Shown piece after piece: positions 7,586 through 12,889 of a stretch of 12,889 nt of DNA (positions are counted from its first letter, which is position 1; each line of letters begins with the position of its first letter). Made by a program: the position numbers and the translations under genes. Below the pieces are notes generated by a model. It saw only the letters and a list, made by a program, of their open reading frames with translations. It was not told the DNA's origin and did not search any database. The stretch covers positions 1 to 12,889 of the forward strand of contig DATLGD010000027.1 of the NCBI GenBank assembly GCA_035540755.1, given 5' to 3'. This DNA comes from DATLGD01 sp035540755. GTDB taxonomy: Bacteria; Actinomycetota; Actinomycetes; Mycobacteriales; SCTD01.

Positions 7586-8227
7586 ATGCTCGCAGCCGCC
7601 GCGCAGGACCCGCAGCTCACCGGCCTCGCGGGCTTGGTCGTCGACGTGGTCGCCTCGCTCGGCGCCGTGGGAGTCGGCCTGCTCGTGCTCGTCGAGAGCC
7701 TGTTCCCGCCGATCCCGAGCGAGGTGGTCCTGCCGCTGGCCGGGTTCCTCGCCGGGCAGGGCCGGCTGCCCCTGGTCGCGGTGCTCGTCGCGGCGACCGC
7801 CGGCTCGGTCGTCGGGGCGCTGGTCCTCTACGACGTCGGCCGGAGGCTCGGCCGCGACCGGCTGGCTCGGCTGCTCGACCGGATGCCGCTGATGGGCGTC
7901 GAGGACCTCGAGAAGGCCGAGGGCTGGTTCCGGCGGCACGGCGGGGCCGCGGTCTTCCTCGGCCGGCTCGTCCCGGGGGTGCGCAGCGTGATCTCGGTTC
8001 CGGCCGGCGTCGAGCGCATGCCGCTGCCGCGGTTCGTGCTCTACACGGCCGCGGGCAGCGGCCTCTACAACACCGTCCTGGTCCTGCTGGGCCAGCAGCT
8101 CGGCCAGCGGTGGACCACCGTCGGCGAGTACAGCGACCTGCTCAGCGCCGCGGTCGTCGGCGGGATCGTCCTGGCGCTCGGCGCCTTCCTGGTCCGGCGG
8201 TACCGGCGTCAGCGCGCGGAGGCCTGA
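7586..8227 (+). CDS. DedA family membrane protein
   Basis: This 213-residue protein belongs to the DedA/VTT (SNARE-associated) superfamily, whose bacterial members are linked to undecaprenyl-phosphate recycling, lipid scrambling and membrane homeostasis. It carries the acidic re-entrant segment ESLFPPIPSE at 37-46 and the second signature, GRLVPGVRSVISVPAG, at 126-141 with the conserved Arg residues R127 and R133. Helices follow at about 151-170 and 187-203, ending in a short basic tail. The length is normal for the family. ATG 7586 is the only reasonable start; the open frame upstream runs across the tRNA gene. The gene ends inside the rhomboid gene on the other strand, with 19 bp shared. 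Confidence 0.92.
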   Translation: MLAAAAQDPQLTGLAGLVVDVVASLGAVGVGLLVLVESLFPPIPSEVVLPLAGFLAGQGRLPLVAVLVAATAGSVVGALVLYDVGRRLGRDRLARLLDRMPLMGVEDLEKAEGWFRRHGGAAVFLGRLVPGVRSVISVPAGVERMPLPRFVLYTAAGSGLYNTVLVLLGQQLGQRWTTVGEYSDLLSAAVVGGIVLALGAFLVRRYRRQRAEA

Positions 8228-8799
8228 CGCCGGCGTCGCGCCAGCAGCCACGCCGCGACCAGGCCACCGACGGCGCCGAACAGGTGCCCCTGCCAGGAGA
8301 CCCCCGGCCGCGGGACGAGTCCGAGCAGCAGCGTCGTGCCGTACACGAACGCGACCACCAGCCCGGTCGCCAGGTAGTGCAGCCGCCGGTCGAAGACGCC
8401 ACGCGCGACCAGGTAGGCGGCGAACCCGAAGACCAGGCCGCTGGCGCCGATGTGCACGGTGCCCGACGGCGCCACCAGCCACGTGCCCAGCCCGCCGACG
8501 ACGGCGACGACCGCCGTCACGACGAGCAGCCGGGCCAGGCCGGACAGCGCGATGAGCGCGCCGAGCACGAGGAACGGCACGGTGTTGCTGATCAGGTGCC
8601 CGAACCCGCCGTGCAGGAACGGCGCGAGCGGCACGCCGGTGAGGCCGTCGACCTGCCGCGGCTCGATGCCGAGACCGTCGAGGCGGCCGCCGAGCACGGT
8701 GTCGACGATCTCCGACACCCACATGACGCCGACCAGGCCGACGACGGCGACGAGGCCGGCCTTGCGGCTGTCGGAGCTGGTGCGGTCCGGAGAGGTCAC
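8209..8799 (-). CDS. Rhomboid family intramembrane serine protease
   Basis: This 196-residue membrane protease should cleave membrane proteins within or near their transmembrane segments. The catalytic dyad is visible: S120 in GASGLVFG and H172 in SWQGHLFG. Also present are the HGGFGHLISN motif at 63-72, whose N72 corresponds to the residue that helps stabilise the oxyanion, and about six helices. This is the compact bacterial form without an extra cytoplasmic domain. The start is GTG 8799 without a clear Shine-Dalgarno site. The end overlaps dedA by 19 bp, so the two C-termini constrain each other: the last codons of both encode Arg-rich tails. The substrate is unknown. Confidence 0.93.
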   Translation of the reverse strand: MTSPDRTSSDSRKAGLVAVVGLVGVMWVSEIVDTVLGGRLDGLGIEPRQVDGLTGVPLAPFLHGGFGHLISNTVPFLVLGALIALSGLARLLVVTAVVAVVGGLGTWLVAPSGTVHIGASGLVFGFAAYLVARGVFDRRLHYLATGLVVAFVYGTTLLLGLVPRPGVSWQGHLFGAVGGLVAAWLLARRRRQASAR

Positions 8800-8902
8800 C
8801 CGGCCAGTGTCCCAGGCCCGCTGCCCGGCATCATTGCGGTGGCGTCCGCCGCGCCCGGGCGACGCGAGCGGCTGCGGCCCCGGCTGCAGGTGGGTCGCGA
8901 GA

Positions 8903-8940
8903 CTGGGCAGCTGCCCCGCCGTCCCGGGGCAGTTGCCTAG
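8903..8940 (-). repeat. Palindromic repeat, copy 1 (possible terminator)
   Basis: This is a hairpin with a stem of about 15-16 bp around a short loop. As minus-strand RNA it begins CTAGGCAACTGCCCCG. It shares 28 of 32 bases with copy 2 (8973-9004) in the same orientation, 67 bp apart. It lies downstream of copA and upstream of the rhomboid gene. Confidence 0.75.
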
Positions 8941-8972
8941 GCGCCGATCCGCGTTGGGTCGCGCGCAGGCTC

Positions 8973-9004
8973 GGCAACTGCACCGGCGTACCGGGGCAGT
9001 TGCC
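8973..9004 (-). repeat. Palindromic repeat, copy 2 (possible copA terminator)
   Basis: GGCAACTGC and GCAGTTGCC form a perfect 9-bp outer stem. After one A-G mismatch an inner CCGG/CCGG stem closes a CGTA loop. It starts 27 bp past the copA stop, a suitable place for a terminator of the copper operon, though without a U-tract. Confidence 0.75.
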
Positions 9005-9020
9005 TGGCCGTGCGCACTGC

Positions 9021-9030
9021 CCTGGCCAGG
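9021..9030. other. 10-bp palindrome directly after copA
   Basis: CCTGGCCAGG is a perfect palindrome touching the copA stop codon. It could add to termination or mRNA end protection; too short to say more. Confidence 0.35.
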
Positions 9031-11274
9031 TCAGCTGGCGGACGATCGGAAGGCCCGCAGCCGCAGGCTGTTCGCGACGACGAAGACGCTGCTGAACGCC
9101 ATCGCCCCGCCGGCGATGAGCGGGTTGAGGTAGCCCGCGGCCGCCAGCGGCAGCGCCGCGAGGTTGTAGGCGAACGCCCAGAACAGGTTGCCCTGAATCG
9201 TGGCGAGGGTCTTGCGCGACAGCCGGATCGCGTCGACGGCGGCGCGCAGGTCGCCGCGCACCAGGGTCAGGTCGCTGGCCTCGATGGCCACGTCCGTGCC
9301 GGTGCCCATGGCGAGGCCGAGGTCGGCGGTGGCGAGGGCCGCGGCGTCGTTGACGCCGTCGCCGACCATCGCGACGACCCGGCCCTCTTCCTGCAGCCGC
9401 CTCACGGCGTCGACCTTCTCGGTCGGCAGCACCTCGGCGACGACGTCCTCGATCCCGACCTGCGCGGCGACGGCGCGCGCCGCCGGCTCGTTGTCGCCGG
9501 TGAGCAGCACCGGCCGCAGCCCGAGGCCGCGCAGCTGCTGCACCGCCTGCGCAGAGGTCGGCTTGACCGTGTCGGCGACGACGAGCAGGCCGCGCACCGC
9601 ACCGTCCCACCCGGCGGCCACCGCGGTGCGGCCGAAGGACTGCGCCTCCTCCAGCGCGGCCTGCAGCGCTGGCGTCAGGTGCAGGCCCCACTCGGACAGC
9701 AGGCGGGGCCGGCCGGCGACGACGGCGCGTCCCTCGACCACGCCCTGGACGCCCAGGCCCTCGAGGTTGACGAACTCCTCGACGGCAGGGAGGTCGGGCC
9801 CTGCCCCCTCGGCGATGGCCCGGGCGATCGGGTGCTCGGAGGCCGCCTCGAGCCCGCCGACCAGGCGCAGCAGGTCGTCGCGGTCCTCACCCTCGGCGAC
9901 GACGACGTCGACCAGCGCCATGCGGCCGGTGGTGACCGTGCCGGTCTTGTCGAGCACGACGGTGTCGACCCGGCGGGTGCTCTCGAGCACCTCCGGGCCC
10001 TTGATCAGGATGCCGAGCTGGGCGCCGCGCCCGGTGCCGACCAGCAGCGCCGTCGGCGTCGCGAGCCCGAGCGCGCACGGGCAGGCGATGATGAGCACGG
10101 CGACGGCGGCCGTGAACGCGAGCGTGGCACCGCCGCCGGTGCCGAGCCAGAAGCCGAGGGTGCCGGCGGCCAGCGCGAGCACGACCGGCACGAACACGCC
10201 GCTGATCCGGTCGGCCAGGCGCTGCACGGCCGCCTTGCCGTTCTGGGCCTCGGTGACCAGGCGTGCCATCTGCGCCAGCTGCGTGTCGGCGCCGACCCGG
10301 GTGGCGCGCACGACCAGGCGGCCGCCGGCGTTGACGGTGGCGCCGACGACGGCGTCGCCCGGGCGCACCTCGACCGGCACGCTCTCACCGGTGAGCATGC
10401 TGGCGTCGACGGCGCTGGTGCCCTCGACGACCTCGCCGTCGGTGGCGACCTTCTCGCCGGGGCGGACGACGAACAGGTCCCCGACCGCCAGCGACTCGAC
10501 CGGCACGCGGGTCTCCGTCGGTCCTGACGGGCCGTCGCGCAGGACGCCGACGTCCTTGGCGCCGAGCTCGAGCAGCGCCGTCAGCGCGGCGCCGGCCCGG
10601 CGCTTGGCCCGGGCCTCGAAGTACCGGCCGGCCAGCAGGAAGACCGTGACGACGGCCGCGACCTCGAGGTAGATCTCGCCGGCGCCCGCGCCGCGGTCGA
10701 CCGCGAGGGTGAGCTCCATCTGCATGCCGGGCATGCCGGCGTCGCCGATGAACAGCGCCCACAGCGACCACAGGAACGCCGCGACGGTGCCGACCGAGAT
10801 GAGGGTGTCCATCGTCGCGGCCCCGTGCCGCAGGTTGGTCCAGGCCGCCTTGTGGAACGGCCAGCCGCCCCACGTGACCACCGGCGCCGTGAGGGTCAGC
10901 GCCAGCCACTGCCAGTGCTCGAACTGCAGCGGCGGCACCATGGACAGCACGAGCACGGGCAGGCCGAGGGCGGCGCTGATCAGCAGCCGGTCGCGCAGCG
11001 GACGGGTCGGGTCGACCTCCGGTGCGTCGGCGTCGACACCCTCCGGCGCGGGCAGCGCGGCGCTGTAGCCGGCGGCGGCGACGGCGTCCAGGAGCGTGTC
11101 GGTGCTGACGCCGCCGGCGTAGTCGACCCGCGCCTTCTCGGTCGCGTAGTTGACCGTGGCCTGCACGCCGTCGAGCTTGTTGAGCTTGCGCTCGATGCGG
11201 TTCGCGCACGACGCGCAGGTCATGCCGGTGATCTCGAGCTCGACGCTCTGCAGCGGCCGGTCGGTGGTGGTCAT
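9031..11274 (-). CDS. copA: Copper(I)-exporting P1B-1-type ATPase
   Basis: This 747-residue ATP-driven pump should expel Cu(I) from the cytoplasm. One N-terminal metal-binding domain has GMTCASC (C20, C23). The intramembrane metal motif CPC is at 398-400, the actuator TGE at 295-297, the phosphorylated D442 in DKTGT, the P1B-specific HP at 481-482, and the hinge GDGVND at 638-643. YN in helix 7 (703-704) and M725 with S728-S729 in helix 8 are the P1B-1 marks for Cu(I)/Ag(I). Between the first helices, M181, M184 and M186 form a small Met cluster on the outside face. The start is ATG 11274, which overlaps the stop of the upstream gene as ATGA; the open frame further upstream only shadows that gene. 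It is the last gene of csoR-copZ-(His-rich)-copA. Confidence 0.97.
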   Translation of the reverse strand: MTTTDRPLQSVELEITGMTCASCANRIERKLNKLDGVQATVNYATEKARVDYAGGVSTDTLLDAVAAAGYSAALPAPEGVDADAPEVDPTRPLRDRLLISAALGLPVLVLSMVPPLQFEHWQWLALTLTAPVVTWGGWPFHKAAWTNLRHGAATMDTLISVGTVAAFLWSLWALFIGDAGMPGMQMELTLAVDRGAGAGEIYLEVAAVVTVFLLAGRYFEARAKRRAGAALTALLELGAKDVGVLRDGPSGPTETRVPVESLAVGDLFVVRPGEKVATDGEVVEGTSAVDASMLTGESVPVEVRPGDAVVGATVNAGGRLVVRATRVGADTQLAQMARLVTEAQNGKAAVQRLADRISGVFVPVVLALAAGTLGFWLGTGGGATLAFTAAVAVLIIACPCALGLATPTALLVGTGRGAQLGILIKGPEVLESTRRVDTVVLDKTGTVTTGRMALVDVVVAEGEDRDDLLRLVGGLEAASEHPIARAIAEGAGPDLPAVEEFVNLEGLGVQGVVEGRAVVAGRPRLLSEWGLHLTPALQAALEEAQSFGRTAVAAGWDGAVRGLLVVADTVKPTSAQAVQQLRGLGLRPVLLTGDNEPAARAVAAQVGIEDVVAEVLPTEKVDAVRRLQEEGRVVAMVGDGVNDAAALATADLGLAMGTGTDVAIEASDLTLVRGDLRAAVDAIRLSRKTLATIQGNLFWAFAYNLAALPLAAAGYLNPLIAGGAMAFSSVFVVANSLRLRAFRSSAS

Positions 11275-12176
11275 GCGTGGGCCTGCTCGGCCTCGACGAC
11301 CAGCTCGGCGGTGCGGACCGTCCCGTCGACCTGGAACTGCAGGTAGAGCCGGTAGCGGCCGGCGCTCGGCGCGGCGGCGTCGAAGGCGAGTGCGTCGCCG
11401 TCGGCGTGCACGTGCAGGTAGCCGAGGTCGCCCTCGCGCAGGGCCACCAGGTGCCCGGCGGCGCCGAGGTAGCGCTCGAGCTCGACCGCCTGTCCGCCCC
11501 GGGTGACCGTGAACCCGAGCTCCGCGGCCTCGCCGGCGATCAGGTGCCCGTCGAACCGGACCTCGAGGCCGTCGACCTCGACGACCTCCGACGGCGCCGG
11601 CCACGGCTCGGCGGTCAGCTCGCCGGGCACGACGAGGTCGACCGCGAGGGTGCGGGCCGGCTCGCCGGCGGGCGCGAAGTCGGCGTAGGCGCGGTAGGCA
11701 CCGGCGCGGTCGAGCGCCAGCGGCGTGGTCCAGGTGCCGTCAGCGGCCTGCTCGGGGTGCAGGTGCTGGAAGCCGGTGCCGTCCCGGCGGACCACGATCA
11801 GGTGCAGCTCACGATCGTGGGTGACGTCGAGCTCGGTGACCGGCGAGCCGTCCGGGCCGTCGACGACGAAGCGGAAGACCTGCTCGCCGACCGCCAGCGT
11901 CGAGCTCTCGGGCCGGAGCGTGTAGCCGTCCTCGCTGACCGCGAGGCCGGTGATGCCGGTCGGCTCGCCTGCGTCGCCGGCGGCGTGCGTCTCGCCGTGC
12001 CCAGCGCCGTGCCCGGCGTCGTGCGCGCTCGCCGCGCCGTCCGGCGCGTGTGCGTCGTGACCGCCCGCGGCCTGCTCCCCGCCGACCGGCCCGACCGCCC
12101 GACCGAGCCCGAGGCCGGCGAGCAGGACCAGGACGAGGACCGCCGCGAAGGCGGCCAGGCGCGCGGCGACGGTCAC
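11271..12176 (-). CDS. Membrane-anchored His-rich two-domain protein of the copper operon
   Basis: This 301-residue extracytoplasmic protein has no function that I can name. Residues 5-27 form an uncleaved-looking signal anchor. A linker at 34-70 has six spaced histidines (H40, H43, H52, H56, H60, H64). Two beta-rich domains follow, and both contain the same pattern: H125 then H138-x-H140, and H242 then H255-x-H257, each with 12 residues between the first two histidines, followed by AGAYRAYADF or AGRYRLYLQF. This indicates an internal duplication of a metal-site-bearing Ig-like or YtkA-like fold. The GTG 12176 start overlaps the copZ stop as GTGA, and the stop overlaps copA as ATGA, so synthesis is tightly coupled to both. 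Role inferred from context: accepting or buffering Cu on the outside. There are no cysteines and few methionines, so His ligands suit Cu(II). Confidence 0.82.
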   Translation of the reverse strand: MTVAARLAAFAAVLVLVLLAGLGLGRAVGPVGGEQAAGGHDAHAPDGAASAHDAGHGAGHGETHAAGDAGEPTGITGLAVSEDGYTLRPESSTLAVGEQVFRFVVDGPDGSPVTELDVTHDRELHLIVVRRDGTGFQHLHPEQAADGTWTTPLALDRAGAYRAYADFAPAGEPARTLAVDLVVPGELTAEPWPAPSEVVEVDGLEVRFDGHLIAGEAAELGFTVTRGGQAVELERYLGAAGHLVALREGDLGYLHVHADGDALAFDAAAPSAGRYRLYLQFQVDGTVRTAELVVEAEQAHA

Positions 12177-12379
12177 GCCGTCACCGTGTAGCCGGCCTCT
12201 TCGACGGCGGCGCGGACGGCGGCGTCGTCGGCGTCGCCGGTGACGACCATGCGGCCGCTGTCGAGGTCGACCTGGACGTCGGTGACGCCGCGGACCTCCG
12301 CGACCTCCTCGGTGACCGAGGCGACGCAGTGGCCGCAGGTCATGCCGCTGACGGTGTAGGTGCTGGTGCTGGTGCTCAT
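12173..12379 (-). CDS. copZ: Copper chaperone CopZ (HMA domain)
   Basis: This 68-residue cytoplasmic Cu(I) chaperone is a single ferredoxin-like heavy-metal-associated domain, the usual length. The metal-binding loop is GMTCGHC (residues 12-18), whose histidine between the cysteines is typical of chaperones, whereas the CopA domain here has GMTCASC. It should pass Cu(I) to CopA and to CsoR. ATG 12379 has a strong GAGGAG Shine-Dalgarno site (12387-12392) 7 nt upstream, in the 27-nt gap after csoR. Its stop overlaps the next start by 4 nt. Confidence 0.95.
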   Translation of the reverse strand: MSTSTSTYTVSGMTCGHCVASVTEEVAEVRGVTDVQVDLDSGRMVVTGDADDAAVRAAVEEAGYTVTA

Positions 12380-12406
12380 GGCGGTTCTCCTCGTTCGGGG
12401 CGGGGA

Positions 12407-12703
12407 TCAGGAGCGGACGAGCCGGGCGATGGCCTCTGACGCCTCGCGGAGCTTGACGTCCTTCTGCTCGCCGCCGGCCTCGACGGCGGACACGACGCAG
12501 TGGCTCAGGTGCTCGTCGAGCAGCCCGAGCGCGACGGCCTGCAGGGCCTTGGTGACGGCGGAGACCTGGGTGAGGACGTCGATGCAGTACTTGTCGCCCT
12601 CGACCATCCGCTGCAGACCGCGGACCTGGCCCTCGATGCGGCGCAGCCGCTTGAGCTGGTCGGCCTTGGTGTCGGTGTACCCGGGGGGCGTCGCCGTCGT
12701 CAT
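12407..12703 (-). CDS. csoR: Copper-sensing repressor CsoR
   Basis: This 98-residue all-helical DNA-binding repressor binds operators as a tetramer and lets go when Cu(I) binds. The Cu(I) ligands C40, H65 and C69 match the C-H-C triad of Mycobacterium tuberculosis CsoR (C36, H61, C65), and Y39 next to C40 matches its Y35. The basic stretch KRLRRIEGQVRGLQRM at 18-33 is the family's DNA-contacting helix. ATG 12703 is chosen because the promoter-like -10 element ends only 7 nt upstream, so an upstream start at 12766 would lie before the promoter. The mRNA is probably leaderless. As first gene of the operon it should regulate itself along with copZ and copA. Confidence 0.95.
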   Translation of the reverse strand: MTTATPPGYTDTKADQLKRLRRIEGQVRGLQRMVEGDKYCIDVLTQVSAVTKALQAVALGLLDEHLSHCVVSAVEAGGEQKDVKLREASEAIARLVRS

Positions 12704-12710
12704 GCCTGCT

Positions 12711-12739
12711 GGTGTAGCACACCCATGGGGGGTATGCAA
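12711..12739 (-). promoter_or_regulatory. Probable csoR-copZ-copA promoter
   Basis: On the minus strand TTGCAT (12739-12734) and TACACC (12716-12711) are 17 nt apart, a good housekeeping-sigma-factor arrangement. The -10 element ends 7 nt before the csoR ATG, so transcription should begin at or next to the start codon and give a leaderless mRNA. Confidence 0.6.
12719..12735. promoter_or_regulatory. Candidate CsoR operator 1
   Basis: ACACCCATGGGGGGTAT is an imperfect C-run/G-run palindrome ending in GGTAT, the style of known CsoR operators. It fills the spacer between the -35 and -10 elements, so bound CsoR would block RNA polymerase. Confidence 0.6.
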
Positions 12740-12740
12740 G

Positions 12741-12757
12741 ACACCCCCAGGGGGTAC
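12741..12757. promoter_or_regulatory. Candidate CsoR operator 2
   Basis: ACACCCCCAGGGGGTAC is an almost perfect palindrome with five Cs and five Gs around a central A. It lies just upstream of the -35 element, its centre about 23 bp from that of site 1, close to two helical turns. This is the better match to the CsoR pattern of the two. Confidence 0.6.
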
Positions 12758-12774
12758 CCGGCCCACCTCGCCCC

Positions 12775-12880
12775 GGAGATCAACAGGGGGATCGCCGCGG
12801 CACGCCGTCGGCGGGTCGGCGCGATCCGCCTGTTGATCACCGGAGCGGGGCAGGGCGCGGCGATCCCCCTGTTGATCTCC
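12775..12880. repeat. 106-bp element with perfect 25-bp inverted ends and an inner copy
   Basis: The arms 12775-12799 and 12856-12880 are exact reverse complements over 25 bp, built around GATCAACAGGGGGATCG. A third copy, in the right-arm orientation, lies at about 12821-12841 and differs from it at 2 of 21 bases. The element has no convincing coding frame. It looks like a non-autonomous palindromic or mobile-derived repeat; no target-site duplication is visible at its edges. Confidence 0.8.
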
Positions 12881-12889
12881 AAGTCGAGG

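Noticed and set aside
9010..11600. Long plus-strand open frames across copA and its neighbour
   Set aside because: They are antisense shadows with low complexity; the minus-strand frames hold complete P-type ATPase motifs.
12700..12882. A 60-residue open frame on the minus strand upstream of csoR
   Set aside because: It is a translation of the inverted repeat and the operator region, with no ribosome-binding site or recognisable domain.

Overview
The window is very GC-rich, densely coded DNA with GTG starts, short intergenic gaps, overlapping stop/start junctions and hairpin terminators without U-tracts. With a CsoR copper regulon, an LprG/LppX-like lipoprotein, a PPK2 and a GNNT-N15-GGGTAC promoter-like motif, this points to an actinobacterium. 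A soil or rock lineage such as Geodermatophilaceae is my guess only. It looks like an ordinary chromosomal segment: I see no transposase, integrase, phage gene or CRISPR array.

Layout. 1-2286 (+): an APC-type amino-acid permease, then a two-helix K+ channel with a cytoplasmic RCK domain. 2333-5874 (-): a glycerophosphodiester phosphodiesterase that converges on the channel gene, a 55-residue unknown protein, a DoxX-like membrane protein with a basic tail, a 40-bp tandem repeat, and a lipoprotein-PPK2 pair separated by 4 nt. 5969-7318 (-): a YibE/F-type membrane protein. 7422-7493 (-): tRNA-Lys(UUU) with its own terminator-like hairpin. 7586-8227 (+): a DedA membrane protein, overlapping tail to tail by 19 bp with a rhomboid protease (8209-8799, -). 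8800-9030: a noncoding stretch with two copies of a 32-bp palindromic repeat and a 10-bp palindrome.

9031-12703 (-): a compact copper-resistance operon, csoR-copZ-(His-rich anchored protein)-copA. CsoR senses Cu(I) and would release the promoter, where two CsoR-type palindromes lie around a TTGCAT-17-TACACC promoter that probably gives a leaderless csoR mRNA. CopZ would carry Cu(I) in the cytoplasm and CopA would pump it out. The third gene is joined to both neighbours by 4-nt GTGA/ATGA overlaps. It encodes a membrane-anchored, His-rich extracytoplasmic protein with two tandem domains that share an H-x12-H-x-H motif, so it is well placed to receive or buffer the exported copper. This is the most interesting and least described part of the window.

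12775-12880: a 106-bp element with perfect 25-bp inverted arms and a third internal copy, just outside the csoR promoter. No gap longer than 300 bp lacks a gene.
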